A DNA stretch of 64,000 nt from Harmothoe impar (GCA_947462335.1 OX381707.1:84778610-84842609), one strand, 5' to 3'. Shown: positions 1 to 11,539, counted from the first letter of the stretch. Made by a program: numbers and translations. Notes: generated from the sequence alone by a model not told the origin.

Positions 1-2
1 AT

Positions 3-2006
3 GTAGGGGTGGAAATTGGTTCTACTGCCCACTGTGGTCTTGATGGTCGTGAACCCTTGTGTGCTGGTGAGTCTGTTTGGGATTCTAGTGATTCTGACAT
101 GTTAATTGACAATAACTGGGACACACTCTATTCTAGTAATTTTACTGAGGAGGTTAATGGGGCTCAATTTAATGATCCTATTATAGACCCAATATCTCAT
201 GTATGTTACAGTTCGAGGAAAATTAGTCGTCCTATTGATTATGACTTGTGTTGGCGTAGGCCGCCCACCCCTGTGTGTTGTTATGATGTCAATAACCCAA
301 ATGTGATTTCAGAATTATTTGAGGACGGTTACTACAGATGTCCGCCAGAAGGGTCCCCCCCATTATGTGGCTCCATGTGTTCGCACTCGGTGGGTGGTAC
401 CTCAATGCAGCTGAAACCTTGTAATTTTTATAAGGAAGCGTTCCTCCATCCAGTTGGCCAAGATATTGATGCTGCCTACATTTATGATGGGGTCCTAGAA
501 GGTTTTAAGATTATGGATGATGTGGTTGATACTAGTTATGTCATGACTAATTATCGTAGTATTAATCGTCCTGTATTTAAGGCTCAAATGGACACGATTG
601 TATCTAGTGAATTAGTGGAAGGTAAGCTTACGGAGGTGGATTTCCCCCCTACATGTGTTAATAGCCTAGGCGCTGTTCCTAAGAAAAATGGGAAGTTGCG
701 CCCCATTGTTGATATGAAACGCCCCTTACACAGTAGCGTTAACTCCTTCATGGAGTCGGTGGTGGAACCTTTCCACTATATTACAGTCCGGGATGTTTGT
801 CATAACTTGAAACCTAATGCCTTTTTGTCTGTAGTGGATGTCTCTTCAGCCTATAGGTCAGTGAATGTGTTTCCTGGACACACTGACTATCAGGGTATCA
901 TGTGGCCCACACAGGATGGTGAGACTCAATATTACAAGGATAATTGCTTGGCATTTGGGGCCAGATCCAGCCCTTACATTTTTCAGATGCTGTCTGACTT
1001 TGTAGTAAGGGGTATGAGAAGAAGAGGGTTCATGAATTGCCAAGGGTACTTAGACGATTTTGTCGTTATAGGGGACACCTTGGCAGAATGTAACTTAGCC
1101 CTGGGAGTGTTAATGAGATTGCTCAGGTTTTTGGGTTTTTACATTTCATATCCTAAAATTGTCATGCCTTCTCAATGTGTGGTCTATTTAGGCATACAGA
1201 TAGATACTACTACTATGGAGCTGTCTCTCCCCCCTACTAAATTGGTGGCGCTGCAAAAGATGGTGGACGTGTTCACTACCAAGTCAACAGCTACAAAGAA
1301 GGAGGTGCAGGTCCTGGCCGGCCACCTTGCACATGCAGCAACTGTGGTAGTGGGTGGTAGGACCTTTTCAAGGAGGGTAATAAATCTCATAAAGAGTCTA
1401 CCCGATTCCAATAAGCAGGTGAGACTACCAGACTGGTTTGCCGATGATGTCAAATGGTGGTCTGCCTTTGTAAAGATTTTTAATGGTAAGGCGGCCATTG
1501 TCAGCCAGGTTCCTGCAGTCACTATAGCTACAGACTCCTCAATGTCCGGTTTTGGGGCAGTGAACGGGGATGCTGACTACTTGCTGGGTTCATGGGGACC
1601 CCGGTTTATGAATTACGCAAGTTGCCTGGTTTCTACTGATTGTATTATGAATTCACCTGAAGAGTTGTTGTATGTAAATAACCCTGATATTAATTTGTTG
1701 GAACTGTGGCCGGTGGTGGCATCAGCACACCGTTGGTCCGCTGATTGGAAGGGTAAGACTGTTCTGATTGAATCAGATAATACACAGGTTGTCAGGATGC
1801 TGTACACTGGCAGGAGTAAATCTGTTCAGTGCATGGCATGGTTGAGAGAATTATTTTGGATGTCATTTGTGTACAACTTCAGTATTGTCTGTTATCATAT
1901 CTCTACCCATGTTAACAGGGGCCCTGATTTTTTGTCTAGGGTCACCGATCCTAGGTTGAAGGGGAAGAGTGCTCCCCCTGAGTTGTGCCGTTTACTGTCC
2001 TTTTAG
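3..2006 (+). CDS. Reverse transcriptase-RNase H polyprotein (5' incomplete)
   Basis: The frame is open to the left edge and has no convincing ATG start, so the protein probably begins upstream. Numbering from the GTG at 9, an RT palm is seen with KKNGKLRPIVDMK (about residues 226-238), the first catalytic aspartate region VVDVSSAYRSV (about 277-287) and the YLDDF active site at 347-351. RNase H follows: D in ATDSSMSGFG (about 509), E in NLLELWP (565), D in ESDN (590) and D in NRGPDFLSR (640), so all four expected acidic residues are present. The gene copies element RNA into DNA for integration by the neighbouring recombinase. The stop lies 44 bp before the recombinase ATG at 2051. The RT and RNase H parts look intact within the window. 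Confidence 0.9.
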   Translation, partial: VGVEIGSTAHCGLDGREPLCAGESVWDSSDSDMLIDNNWDTLYSSNFTEEVNGAQFNDPIIDPISHVCYSSRKISRPIDYDLCWRRPPTPVCCYDVNNPNVISELFEDGYYRCPPEGSPPLCGSMCSHSVGGTSMQLKPCNFYKEAFLHPVGQDIDAAYIYDGVLEGFKIMDDVVDTSYVMTNYRSINRPVFKAQMDTIVSSELVEGKLTEVDFPPTCVNSLGAVPKKNGKLRPIVDMKRPLHSSVNSFMESVVEPFHYITVRDVCHNLKPNAFLSVVDVSSAYRSVNVFPGHTDYQGIMWPTQDGETQYYKDNCLAFGARSSPYIFQMLSDFVVRGMRRRGFMNCQGYLDDFVVIGDTLAECNLALGVLMRLLRFLGFYISYPKIVMPSQCVVYLGIQIDTTTMELSLPPTKLVALQKMVDVFTTKSTATKKEVQVLAGHLAHAATVVVGGRTFSRRVINLIKSLPDSNKQVRLPDWFADDVKWWSAFVKIFNGKAAIVSQVPAVTIATDSSMSGFGAVNGDADYLLGSWGPRFMNYASCLVSTDCIMNSPEELLYVNNPDINLLELWPVVASAHRWSADWKGKTVLIESDNTQVVRMLYTGRSKSVQCMAWLRELFWMSFVYNFSIVCYHISTHVNRGPDFLSRVTDPRLKGKSAPPELCRLLSF

Positions 2007-2050
2007 GGATCCACCTGGAGGAAAGGGCGGCGCAGTACCAGTCATTCTGG

Positions 2051-2927
2051 ATGGCGGAGAATACTATCAGGACAAGGAAGGTTCAATGGAACCACTACTT
2101 TGATTTCAGCCGCTACTTGGGGGAGTTACCCCTACCTGTATCTGGCCTTTATGGCGGAGAGGTTCACATATACCTCCATAATCAATTATTTGTCTGCCTT
2201 GTGGGTCCTTCATAAGACATATGGGTTTTCATACCCAGACCCACAGGGTTTTAGGATTAAGACCACCCTGAGTGGTATCAAAAGGTATTTGGGGGATGCC
2301 AAAGTTCAGGCTCACCCACTGACTGTTCAACATTTGTCATTAATCTTTGCTTCATTGAATTTTTCCTCCACTGAAGACATATGTTTCTGGGTGGCGCTCC
2401 TAATTGGTTTCAGGGCGCTGCTCAGGAAATCTAATTTGTTTGACCCTGGTATGGCTCTGACCTGGGGCAATGTTGTCTTTAAGCCCTGGGGTGTTCATTT
2501 CTTGGTCAGGAAGTCCAAGACCATACAGTATAGGCAAAGGGTCCAGAAGGTCTATCTAACACAAATGACTGTATCAAAGTATTGTGTGAAGCACTACTTA
2601 CTGCTGTTGTCTGCCTTGGTAGGGCATGTTTCAGCAAATGACCATGTGTTATCTTTTGAGTCTAAAGGCAGGGTGGTCCAGGCTACATACCGTTGGTTCC
2701 AGTCCAGGCTTTCTAAGGTGTCAAAGGAATTGGGTCTCCCACACTTCACCTCCCACTCAATGAGGAGGGGAGGGGCATCGGCCCTGGCTGAAGCTGGAAT
2801 ATCCCTGCGGGATCTCCAGGTGATTGGTGATTGGCAGAGTCTTCAAGTGCTGACTTATCTGGAGAGGTCGGAGGAATCTCGTGTCACCCTGGACCTGGCT
2901 ATGACGTCGGCTGTCTTCAAACTCTAA
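2051..2927 (+). pseudogene. Tyrosine recombinase of the Ngaro/DIRS-like element, frameshifted
   Basis: This enzyme would join the circular DNA copy to the target by site-specific recombination instead of a DDE integrase. The N-terminal SAM-like part, including NTIRTRKVQWNHYFDF, reads from the ATG at 2051 in one frame. The rest reads in another frame (open from 2007 to 2927). The switch falls around 2115-2150, so one indel separates the DNA-binding N-terminus from the catalytic domain. The catalytic part keeps an arginine in GFRALLRKSN, the HSMR box (His codon at 2754, Arg at 2763) and the nucleophile tyrosine in LTYLERS (codon 2856-2858). A programmed frameshift is possible, but I see no clear slippery site and treat the gene as broken. 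Confidence 0.8.
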
Positions 2928-3085
2928 GAACTCTGACTACACCACTTGGTTGGGAGCAATAGCTACATCATTACCCACTTGGTTGGGAGCAATAGCTGCA
3001 TCTTACCCACATGGTTGGGAATTATCCTCGGAACAAGAACTATGTCTCATTGAAGTTTTTGTCTTTGCTTTTTTTGGCGGGTTGG

Positions 3086-3618
3086 CGAGTGATTGTGTGA
3101 ATATATTTGATATACATCTATGAACATTGAGATGTCACACAGTAATAAAATATATCACTTGCCAATGCACTTCGCGTCAGACTTCATTACTTCTAAGATA
3201 GCAGGCTTTAGGAAATATAAGAAGCAGGGCGGATTATATGAGTAAAGCGGAGAGAGAGAGAATACTCCCCCTGGTGGATCTTTGAGAACTATTCAGTAAG
3301 GACTGGTTGATCACCACACGCCCATTTGCTCCCTCTGTGGGGGAAGGACTGAACTGCTGTGTTCACTCACCAGGGGCACACTGGATATAGAGCAGAGGCC
3401 GGGGGAGCTCGCCCTCACAACCGCCACACCGCCGCTGCACACGCCTGCTCGCAGAGACACTGAGTTACATAATAAATTTTTTTCTTTTGTTACCGAGTGA
3501 TTGTGTGAATATATTTGATATACATCTATGAACATTGAGATGTCACACAGTAATAAAATATATCACTTGCCAATGCACTTCGCGTCAGACTTCATTACTT
3601 CTAAGATAGCAGGCTTTA
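3086..3618 (+). repeat. B1-A2-B2 split direct repeats at the retrotransposon 3' end
   Basis: A 125-bp sequence at 3086-3210 is repeated without a visible mismatch at 3494-3618. The spacer 3211-3493 would be A2 and should match the left terminus (A1) outside the window. This is the expected terminal layout of Ngaro-type elements, which replicate through a circle. Just upstream, 2939-3024 holds two and a half tandem copies of a roughly 32-bp unit containing acttggttgggagcaatag. Confidence 0.85.
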
Positions 3619-4171
3619 TGCAAAGAATACATTACCTGTTTTGACTTTTCCCTTTTACTTTTCTATTCGAAATATTATGTGCTGGAGAACTTAAACTTAC
3701 CCCATATCCTGAACATAAAGGTGAGAGAGAGCAAAGCTTTGATAGATTTGAATGAGGCCGTGGAAGAATGGTAAATGTGACAGAGTGTCATTTCCATCAT
3801 CTTAAAATATCACATTTATTTTCATGTCACAGGAACCCACTATTGTAGTTCCTACTCACCTCCCCATGTGTCTCTACAAGTCTCCATGACAATGTGCTGA
3901 CATCACATGATGGATCTCCCTCTTTGTTATGTAAATGAGGCTCCCCATGTGACAGCCCCTCAGCCAATGGCTGCTGAGTACAGCTTAAGGTATCAGAACA
4001 CTAAGTCTCTTGACTTAACAATGTCAGATGTCTCTGATACAGTGGTGTTTTGTAATTTTTGAAGTCAGGATTTACATTTTAGCGAAACATTGCTATGATC
4101 AAGTATCAGCAACATCATGGTAGGGTAGATATCTGTGACCATAGATAACATGTTATATGCAACTTAATCAC
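3619..4171. other. Non-coding, contains a diverged dispersed repeat
   Basis: No gene is visible. The stretch around 3890-3990 (containing gatggatctccctctttgtt) recurs in inverted orientation around 32210-32305, so part of this interval belongs to a dispersed repeat family. Confidence 0.6.
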
Positions 4172-5534
4172 AGTTACTGCCACAGTGCTGCAGTAGTTCC
4201 CTCTCCACCAACTAGTACTGCCACCATGGTGCTGCAGTAGTTCGCCTCCCCAGTAAACACCCTACGTAGTTCCAACGTAGCTCAGAGGTTTCTCTAGGTA
4301 GTTTTCCAACCAAAAGGTTTGAGATTGGTCATTTTGGAAGGTTTGTAGCCGTCAAAACGTTAAGGTTTATTTACGTTCAGCAGACGTAGACGTCTCATTT
4401 ACGTTTATCTACCTCATTCAGACGTAAATATACATAATAAATCTACGTAGATCTACATTAAAGGACGTAACTTTTCAACCAAAAGTGGGTAGATGATTTC
4501 TCAGTTTCACACAAGGTGGCAGCACTATCAATTATGGAGAGAATGTTACAGCTCTTTAACAAATCTACCACATTCAAGCAGTAAATTCTCATTGATTATG
4601 AATTCAATATCATGCAAATAAATGGTATTCAATAGAATATTTATATACAAAGGAGAGTAGATTAAAGTATTGGGCATGAATATATGTTTTGCGGCACCTT
4701 TACTGGGCGGACACCACATTTGTGGTAACAGAATAAATACGAAGCCTCTCTGCAGCCCAAACTAGTCAACAGATCTATACTGTGAGGCTGTTCAGTTGAA
4801 CTAAAAGGATATACTCTATAGAATGAAATGACATTATAGTGGTTATTTTGTATGAATATTGTTTGTTAATGTAAATTTGTCTGCAATATAATACAAGTCT
4901 TTGTCTGAATCCCACTATGTAGAATTATAATGTGTTTAAATCCCAGTTGAAGTCGATTTACGTCTGAGCTACGTAAATCAGACCTGTAGGTTTGAGAGTG
5001 GTAAATTAACCTTAACGTTTCAACGTTCATAAACCTTCTAAAATTACGTAGTTCAGACCAAAAATCAACGTAGATTTACATCTGACCAACGTAGTTGTGT
5101 TTACTGGGTCTCTACCACTGCTACTGCCACCATGGTGCTGCAGTGGTTCCCTCCTCTACCACTGCTACTGCCATCATGGTGCTGCAGTAGTTCCCAGCTC
5201 TACCGCTGCTACTGCCACCATGGTGCTGCAGTAGTTCCCTCCTCTACCACTGCTACTGCCATCGTGGTGCTGCAGTAGTTCCCAGCTCTACCACTGCTAC
5301 TGCCACTATGGTGCTGCAGTAGTTCCCTCCTCTACCACTGCTACTGCCACCGTGGTGCTGCAGTAGTTCCCTCCTCTATCACTACTACTGCCACCATGGC
5401 GCTGCAGTAGTTCCCTCCTCTACCACTGCTACTGCCACTATGGCGCTGCAGTAGTTCCCTCCTGTGCCACTACTACTGCCACCGTGGTGCTGCAGTAGTT
5501 CCCTCTCCACCAACGACTACTGCCACCATGGTGC
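4172..5534 (+). repeat. 44-bp minisatellite, split by a transposon
   Basis: Units starting ctctaccactgctactgcca begin at 5110, 5154, 5198, 5242, 5286 and onward with exact 44-bp spacing and slight divergence to about 5534. Each unit contains ccaccatggtg and ctgcag. Partial units of the same array lie at about 4172-4248 on the other side of the inverted-repeat element 4249-5108, so one array was interrupted by that insertion. Confidence 0.9.
4249..5108. mobile_element. 860-bp inverted-repeat DNA transposon, non-autonomous, inside the minisatellite
   Basis: The ends are perfect inverted copies, cccagtaaacac at 4249-4260 and gtgtttactggg at 5097-5108. Looser inverted similarity continues about 150 bp inward on both sides, with many short acgta-type words. 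There is no ORF of note. Because it sits inside a repeat array the empty-site sequence is known, but a target duplication could not be read with certainty (tc or ctc is possible). The superfamily is not assigned. Confidence 0.75.
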
Positions 5535-5753
5535 ATTATCTGTACACACTAGGGTTTTCCTTGCTTTCCTTTAGAAGTCTGTATGCCTTGGGAACTCTGG
5601 TTCATTGATTCAGCCAATATGATTAACCCCATTATGCCAGCCAGGCATGTCAAGCATATAATTAAGTCTTCAGTGCTACAAAGACACTATAAGGCACCAC
5701 CTACTCGAGTAGGGGGAGCCAACAGAGAAAAGGTTATTTCTAGCTTTGATTAG

Positions 5754-6881
5754 CCCTAGTAGCAAACACACTGTGGCCCCAGACGGGTTTAGGGCATTGG
5801 GCTTTGGTCTGGCCCTGTGCGGGCTTCCCATGTTGGGCGCAGATCAGGTTTTGGACGGGAAGCCTTCTTTGGGCTCAGATCAGTTTTTGCACGGGCTTCC
5901 CACTTTGGGCTCAGATTGGTTTTTGGACAGGGTGAAATTTGGTTCAGATCGGTTTTTGGACGGGTTGAAAGCGGGCTTAGATCGTTTTTTGTTCGGGTTG
6001 AAAGCGGGCTAAGATCGGATAATTATGGGTTTTTAGAATCTATTCAATCATTCTCCAATGATTTCTTGTATTCGTTGAACTAGATACCCTAGGTCCTGCT
6101 AATCAACCCAAGGCATAATCATACTCTTCCTACCCAAAAATGGAAGTATCAAGCAGGCCTGTTATCATCAGGTTTGAGCCACATGCAGCATAGACAAGTG
6201 TCTATGGTGCACATTGGCCTTCAAAGCCATAGTTCATACCTACATGGGGCACATGAGTCTTGTATTAAGATTGTTATGCCACAGAAATAGTGTTTACACT
6301 AGATAGCTGCTTAGAGAACCTCCTTTTCATCATTCAAATATAAATTCTATCTTATTTCTAAACTGTGAGAACATCTATTTATTGTTTCCTCTTCTACATC
6401 ACTTTAACATTTTATTGTATTATTACATAATGTCAATTTCATCTGGCTTTGTTGGAAAACTCTAGATATTGTAAAGTAGTGACATCTGGTGTCAATCATC
6501 AGAACTATTAGACCAGTTGCCCTGTCCAAACCCAACCTCAGCCCTCATCACCCCGGAGTGGGCTAACCGACGGGCGCCCATTGGTTTAGGGCACTGGGTT
6601 TTGGTGTGGCCCCAAGCGGGCTGCCCGAAGTGGGCTCAGAACGGGTTTTCCTGTCTTCTGACCAACATGAACCCAAAGCGGGTAGCCCTCTTTGAAACTG
6701 ATCTGAGCCAAAATCGGGCAGCCCGCTTTGAAACTGATCTGAGCCCAAAATGGGCAGCCCGATCGGGGCCACACTTCAGCCCAGCCATCTGCCCAACATG
6801 AAACCCAGCTCAGTTTTGCCTGACTTCAAACAGCCAATCCGAGCTAAAACCAAATTGGCCCGGGCGGGCTTGCTACTAGGG
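5754..6881. mobile_element. 1.1-kb inverted-repeat transposon with internal 33-36-bp tandem repeats
   Basis: The termini are ccctagtagcaa (5754-5765) and ttgctactaggg (6870-6881). Both arms contain GC-rich tandem units of 33-36 bp (for example gggctcagat followed by a T run and ggacggg, about 5820-6010, and related units at 6600-6780). The long ORFs in these arms come from the repeat and are not genes. Paralogous uninterrupted sequence at about 12725-12760 and 15820-15850 (gattagtgaaccag type) places the insertion next to ag, giving a probable 2-bp duplication (ag before 5754 and at 6882). No transposase was found, so it is non-autonomous. Confidence 0.75.
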
Positions 6882-7634
6882 AGTGTACCAGATACCTCTT
6901 TACTCTGTACATGTTTTAATCAGAGTGTGAGTGATGTGGTATTCTTACGTGGTCTCCTTGCAATAGCTTTTGAACCTTTAATTTAGGGATGAAATTGGTC
7001 AATGACTATTCAGAGGAATGTCTTTCTTAAAACAGAAATTGTAATTTCAATTGTCTTTTTCATTTTCAAATGCTGTTTCTTGCAACTCAATTTCTTTTTT
7101 TTTCAATGCTCCCAATAGAAAACAGTACTTTACTAAGGCTCAACTATAAACTCAAACTATGACATGTCTCAGGTTTGGTTACTACTACAGACTATGTCAC
7201 CTTCTTAAAGGATTCCCTGCCAAGTGCAAGAATCACTGTGTACCCTGCTGGGTTCTCTCAAAAAGTGCTGACTTATTCAGTGCATCCGTACACTAAGTTC
7301 TACTGCTGCTACTGAAACTACACCAATGGTGTCAGAGGCATCATTTCCCACTAGATGAGCCACACTAATACCACATTATTCCATGGCAAATAAAGGGCTT
7401 TAGCAGATCCCAATCTTCATGACTCCTCCTACCGCTGCTGAAGTCACAGACTGTAAACCACTTGGCAGCACTCACCCACCACTTACCACCAGTTGAGGCC
7501 TGGGTCCTGGTGGGGAGGAGTAGTGCTACTGAGGGGTGGGTGAACATGACCCCCCATATGCACCCTGCATGACAGGTGTGTATGTGAGTGGGGGTAGTGC
7601 TAGGTGTAGGACTAGAGCCAGCTGACTGGAGCCC

Positions 7635-7643
7635 TATAAAAGG
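7635..7643 (+). promoter_or_regulatory. TATA box near the left end of the candidate 3.3-kb element
   Basis: The sequence tataaaagg matches the TATA consensus well and lies about 30 bp before the inverted-repeat segment starting near 7668. Transcription toward the motif array would be expected. There is no direct evidence of a start site. Confidence 0.4.
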
Positions 7644-8439
7644 CAGGTGGCTCTGGCTTGTCCGTCATACGGGTCGGATCGAAAAAAGATGCTGATCTGG
7701 GTTTTGGGGGATTTTCTGCTTTGCAAGAGCCACAGAATAAAAATACATACACCAATATGGTCTTTGTTGGTTTTTCATAAGAGGGCATACTCTAGGCTTT
7801 GGAAAAAAATTATAATTTTGCATATACAATGATTTTTTGCTGATTTATGAGCCTCCAAAGTTGAAAAATGGCTAAAATCCATGTTTTTTAGCTAATTATC
7901 CATGTTTAACAAGGCCCTCATGTCAACTGACACATCAAAAACTATCACTAAACAGTATTTTCTAGTAGCTATATATGTTATCTGAACAAATCAGCTCGTT
8001 ACACTTTCATATCCCACGCAAATTTGTCAACAGTGACCTTCAAATGTAGCAACTACATGTATCGGAGGCGTCTGTGACGTTAATAAAAGGGCCTTTATCT
8101 TTATTAATAGTATTCACTAAATATCCTTACTACCAGCAATCTAGAGCCTCCCAATGGGTGAGCTCATGGCAAAAAAAAATTTGAGCCACGCCCACTTTTA
8201 CTCTCCCTTATGGGCAATATAGTGTATTGGAACTCGAGTTATCGTCACAGACGCCTCCAAGCATTATAGCCTTTCCAGCGTTTAATTATGTTTTTATATA
8301 TATTTCTTGTACCCTGTGTACTCTGTTGGGTTGTATTTGAGGATCCTCAACAGCATTTGATTCGATATGTACCGAACAGGCACCGCGGGAGGGGTATTTA
8401 TACTTTGCGGAGGCGTCTGTGACGTTAACCCAAAATTTG

Positions 8440-8589
8440 GCGTGGGAACGAGGTTGGCGTTCCTGTTACCCACCGGAAGTGGCGCACATCCGGGTACCGT
8501 TTCGGCGAGCAAAGAAGCGTCTGATCTTGCTGGAGCGACTCCCAAACCAACAATTCAGAGTTCTCTTTCAGCTATTTCCACCAAGAAAG
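8440..8589 (+). other. Candidate first exon (5' UTR) with splice donor
   Basis: A GC-rich, CpG-containing island in AT-rich surroundings starts just after the third 19-bp motif. It includes an ETS-like ccggaagtg and ends in the good donor aaag|gtaagg (GT at 8590-8591). It would pair with the acceptor at 9685. The exon start is not defined. Confidence 0.35.
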
Positions 8590-9686
8590 GTAAGGGATCG
8601 GACTAAAATATGTTATATTTTGATTCATTTTGCACCAAGGCCCGCGCTGATACATTTATTTTCGTTTAGAACGGTCTATTTTAGGTAGACTTGATCGTTT
8701 ATTTTCGTTTAAGTGCTCGCTTATTAATGTCATGGACGCCCCCATGTTAGTTTTCGCAATTTCTAACCGGTGCACCCTCGGCGGAGGCGTCTGTGACGTT
8801 AATGCGGGCTCAGCGAAAAATCATTCTGGCTATCGTTCTATCTTTCCCTGAGGGTACGTATCAACTTGATTCAATAGAATAGATGTTCCTCTATGCCTCT
8901 ATGCAGTTTAGTAGCAATCCCATGTATCTAAGGCTATGTTTCATGCCTTTTAAAAAAATATTTTGGAAATTTTTTGGATTTTCAGTCAGAAAATGTACTC
9001 TCACTCAGCTGAAAGCTATCTGAACTTAATATATTATGGTTAATTCTCTTCCTACTAAGTCCCCTCATCATGTTGGTGGGCTATATTTACGCTGGTACTC
9101 CTTTTCTGGCCACTGCAAGCCAATTTATGCATTTTCGGGTTAACGTCACAGACGCCTCCGACGAAAATGAAATTGTCACTGTACAGTGACTATTTGATCG
9201 ATTTGAACAATGTAACGTCGTACCATGCTTCAGGGGCATGTAAGCTAATGCCCTGACCAAGAAATGTTTTTATTTATCAAAGTTTACATATATTTATAGG
9301 TCATTTCATTAACGTCACAGACGCCTCGAAAGCAGTTAATCGAATGGAAATAGTAGTTCCCCTGCACCCAACCTCTCCATATTTTTAGACAGCATGCCCC
9401 TACTATATATCTAAAGAGCCAGTAAGGTGTATTGGCAGTAGTTAAAACTTTTTTTTCCAACTTCTGTGTCCCCTGGCTGTTTTTGCTTAAATGCTGGGGC
9501 AGACCCACTTCTGTTTGTCTGATGTGCTCAAAATCCTCCATGCTTTTGCTATACACCTGTGTCTAATTATACAATCAACTTAAGTAAACATTTGCCAATA
9601 ATTAGCAATTATTATTCATGTTGCAAATTTATTTAAAAGGTCTGAAATTTCCTTAAATAATTATAAATTGTTGTCTACTTTGCAGT

Positions 9687-9815
9687 ATGGTACGACCGAA
9701 GCTGCCGCCTGATATGGTAAAGACGGGCGCACAGCGCAAGGCGGAAAGTCGGGCCCGCAAGAAGAGAGAAGACGAGGAGGCCTATGACACTTCTGATGGC
9801 TGTGTGACCGTTCTA
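9687..9815 (+). CDS. Candidate coding exon, basic N-terminus of an unknown protein
   Basis: A pyrimidine-rich tract and tttgcag acceptor end at 9685, one base before ATG 9687. The next 43 codons have clearly raised GC and a strongly charged product (MVRPKLPPDMVKTGAQRKAE, then SRARKKREDEE). A donor-like cta|gtaaagt follows at 9815/9816 in phase 0. Without splicing the frame reads on only to 9884, through a 19-bp motif. The basic, arginine- and lysine-rich segment resembles nucleic-acid-binding or nuclear-localising regions, but no family is recognised and downstream exons could not be identified. It may be the start of the element's own gene. Confidence 0.35.
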
Positions 9816-10875
9816 GTAAAGTACTGTTATAGTAGAGATATCCGAGGCGTCTGTGACGTTAACCTAGTAAATGTATGGGTTTAGCCAGACAGCTAGTATG
9901 GCCCTGCTAGTGCTAGAAGGGTCTTTATTACTGTTTTAAATGGTTGTAAACAGGTAAACTTGCCTTGTAGAATAGAGCCCAGGAGGTTCCATTGTAATGT
10001 AAATATTTTGATGGTGTGGTGCTGCGCGTGCCGACACACGGTAAAAAAGTGAATTTTTTTTGTTTGAAGACTGAGTGCATACTCAAAAAATTGTAAAAAT
10101 GTTTCCATTAAGGTTCTAAACAATGCACCAACCTGTTCTGTACATGTGTGTAAGGTATTAAGATGTTCTAAACACTTTTAATGATTTTGTAACCAATCTA
10201 GTTTATTACTGTGAAACTCGAGGCGTCTGTGACGTTAACTGGGTACTTGGTACCATGTTGCACACACTAGTGTGACCAATTGGTCGGAAACTCACACCTA
10301 AAACCTTTTGCTTTGGCAACTAGATGTACTAAAGACATTAGACAGTAATTTTAATGGTAAACAAAGTAAGATTTAGGAAACTAGGCTAAAGTTGGTAAAG
10401 TGTTATAGAATGCTTTGGATTTTTCTATTTTCTACATAATTGAAAGTGCCACAATTTTTTTAATTTACGACTTACAGCTATGAAATTTCCCAGGATTAAT
10501 GGTACCTAGTCAGCCAACTAGGAGCCAAAATTTGGAATACCTAGGTCACTCTAAAAGAGTTTCTTGCAGTGCACTATTCATTAACGTCACAGACGCCTCT
10601 GGATTAGGGTAGCATGTGGTCTACGTGAATAAAAACTGCATTCTTGGGCGAAACAGAGTTCCACGGCGGTTTTAGCAAGTCAAGATGCTACCCTTTCAGG
10701 AAAATAAAATGGTTAAGTGAAATTGTGAATTTTGTGTTTTGTCCTTATGTACCCCCAGATCAGCTTTTTTTTTTGATCCGACCCATACAGTAGAGTGTGG
10801 TCCTTGTGCCTTGTTCCAGGTCCCAACCGGGTCCTTTTGCCCTGGTGGGCCGGTTATGGCAGGAAAAGTCACCAT

Positions 10876-11250
10876 AGTAGTATACAAAATCAGTAAATGG
10901 TGGCCATTTGGCAGAAGTTGTTGCCTCAGTTGTAGTTCTGATAGCTGCCACAGAGGGCACTGCATAAAGGAGGAGCTCTCCAAGACTACTCCAAGCCAGT
11001 TCCTGTGTGAATGAACTAACAGAGGCATTTCCCTATATCTTTCTCAAAACACACTTGGTCTATTGGTTCCATGATTTTTTTTCTCTGGAGTTGCGGCATG
11101 ACTGTAGTAGTATACAAAATCAGTAAATGGTGGCCATTTGGCAGAAGTTGTTGCCTCAGTTGTAGTTCTGATAGCTGCCACAGAGGGCACTGCATAAAGG
11201 AGGAGCTCTCCAAGACTACTTCAGGCCAGTTCCTGTGTGACAGAACTAAG
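10876..11250 (+). repeat. 230-bp direct duplication of block p2
   Basis: The sequence starting tagtagtatacaaaatcagt at about 10876 recurs at about 11106 with few changes, including the downstream ggaggagctctccaagacta. A partial third copy of the linker (tctttctcaa ... ttggtctattggttcc) continues after the MITE, at 11540-11620. The mirror-image ORFs here on both strands are products of the repeat. Confidence 0.8.
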
Positions 11251-11539
11251 GGAGTGGTCATTTTTTAACAACAGGGGGGGGGTCGGTGGATTTTCGCCCG
11301 AGCGGGACGGATTTTTTTTGGTCCCCCCCACTAGAGGGGTCGAAAATTTTTCAGTCCCCCCCTCCAGGCAGGTTGAAATTGAGCGCGGTCGACCCCTTTG
11401 AGCTATAGTAATGCGCAGGCTTTTCTGCTAAAAATTTCTCCAAATTTTTTTGGTCCCCCCCCTTCAACGTCTCCAAATTTGTTTGGTCCCCCCCCCCAAA
11501 TCCACAAACCCCCCCTGATGTTAAAAAATGACCACTCCC
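11250..11539. mobile_element. 290-bp MITE with taa target duplication, Harbinger-like
   Basis: The termini gggagtggtcattttttaac (11250-11269) and its inverse (ending 11539) are near-perfect inverted repeats, flanked by taa at 11247-11249 and 11540-11542. The sister copy of the duplicated host sequence has a single taa at the same place (gaactaacagagg, about 11013-11025), so the empty site is present in the same window. A 3-bp TWA duplication and a G-rich terminus suit PIF/Harbinger. The interior is made of C and G runs such as ggtcccccc and has no gene. Confidence 0.85.

Larger units (their letters stand above)
1..3618 (+). mobile_element. Tyrosine-recombinase retrotransposon, Ngaro/DIRS-like, left end outside window
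   Basis: The segment carries, in order, a reverse transcriptase-RNase H ORF, a tyrosine recombinase ORF and a 3' block of split direct repeats. RT plus tyrosine recombinase is diagnostic of the DIRS order. No methyltransferase domain is visible between the two, and the 3' end has the B1-A2-B2 arrangement known from Ngaro elements, so Ngaro-like is favoured. The A1 repeat and any gag-like ORF would lie left of the window. The two B repeats are identical over 125 bp, which argues for a fairly young insertion, yet the recombinase gene already has a frameshift. Confidence 0.85.
8065..10599. repeat. Nine dispersed copies of a 19-bp motif, both orientations
   Basis: The motif GAGGCGTCTGTGACGTTAA occurs on the plus strand at 8065-8083, 8410-8428, 8784-8802, 9844-9862 and 10220-10238. 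On the minus strand it occurs at 8239-8257, 9140-9158, 9309-9327 and 10581-10599. Only one base differs in all nine copies (8239 copy, GATAA for GTTAA), while flanking sequence is unrelated. The next base is C or T in eight of the nine copies. Centre-to-centre distances are 174, 171, 374, 356, 169, 535, 376 and 361 bp, close to 1, 1, 2, 2, 1, 3, 2 and 2 times 180. I saw no copy outside this interval. It contains a TGACG half-site like those bound by CREB/ATF factors, but a transposase-binding role is equally possible. Confidence 0.9.
7515..10840. mobile_element. Candidate undescribed 3.3-kb element carrying nine copies of a 19-bp motif
   Basis: In the repeat module, blocks p1 and p2 are contiguous at about 13380, 14910 and 37910, but here they are separated by 3.3 kb. 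The segment is flanked by direct repeats cctggtggg at 7506-7514 and 10841-10849, matching a single related site in the uninterrupted copies. This indicates insertion with a 9-bp target duplication. Inside, an imperfect inverted repeat of about 35 bp (gggtcggatc ... gctgatctggg at 7668-7702, inverted at 10753-10790) lies near both ends. Nine motif copies, a TATA box and a candidate spliced gene lie between. No known transposase domain is visible. The exact ends show no clear terminal inverted repeat, so the superfamily is unassigned. Confidence 0.6.
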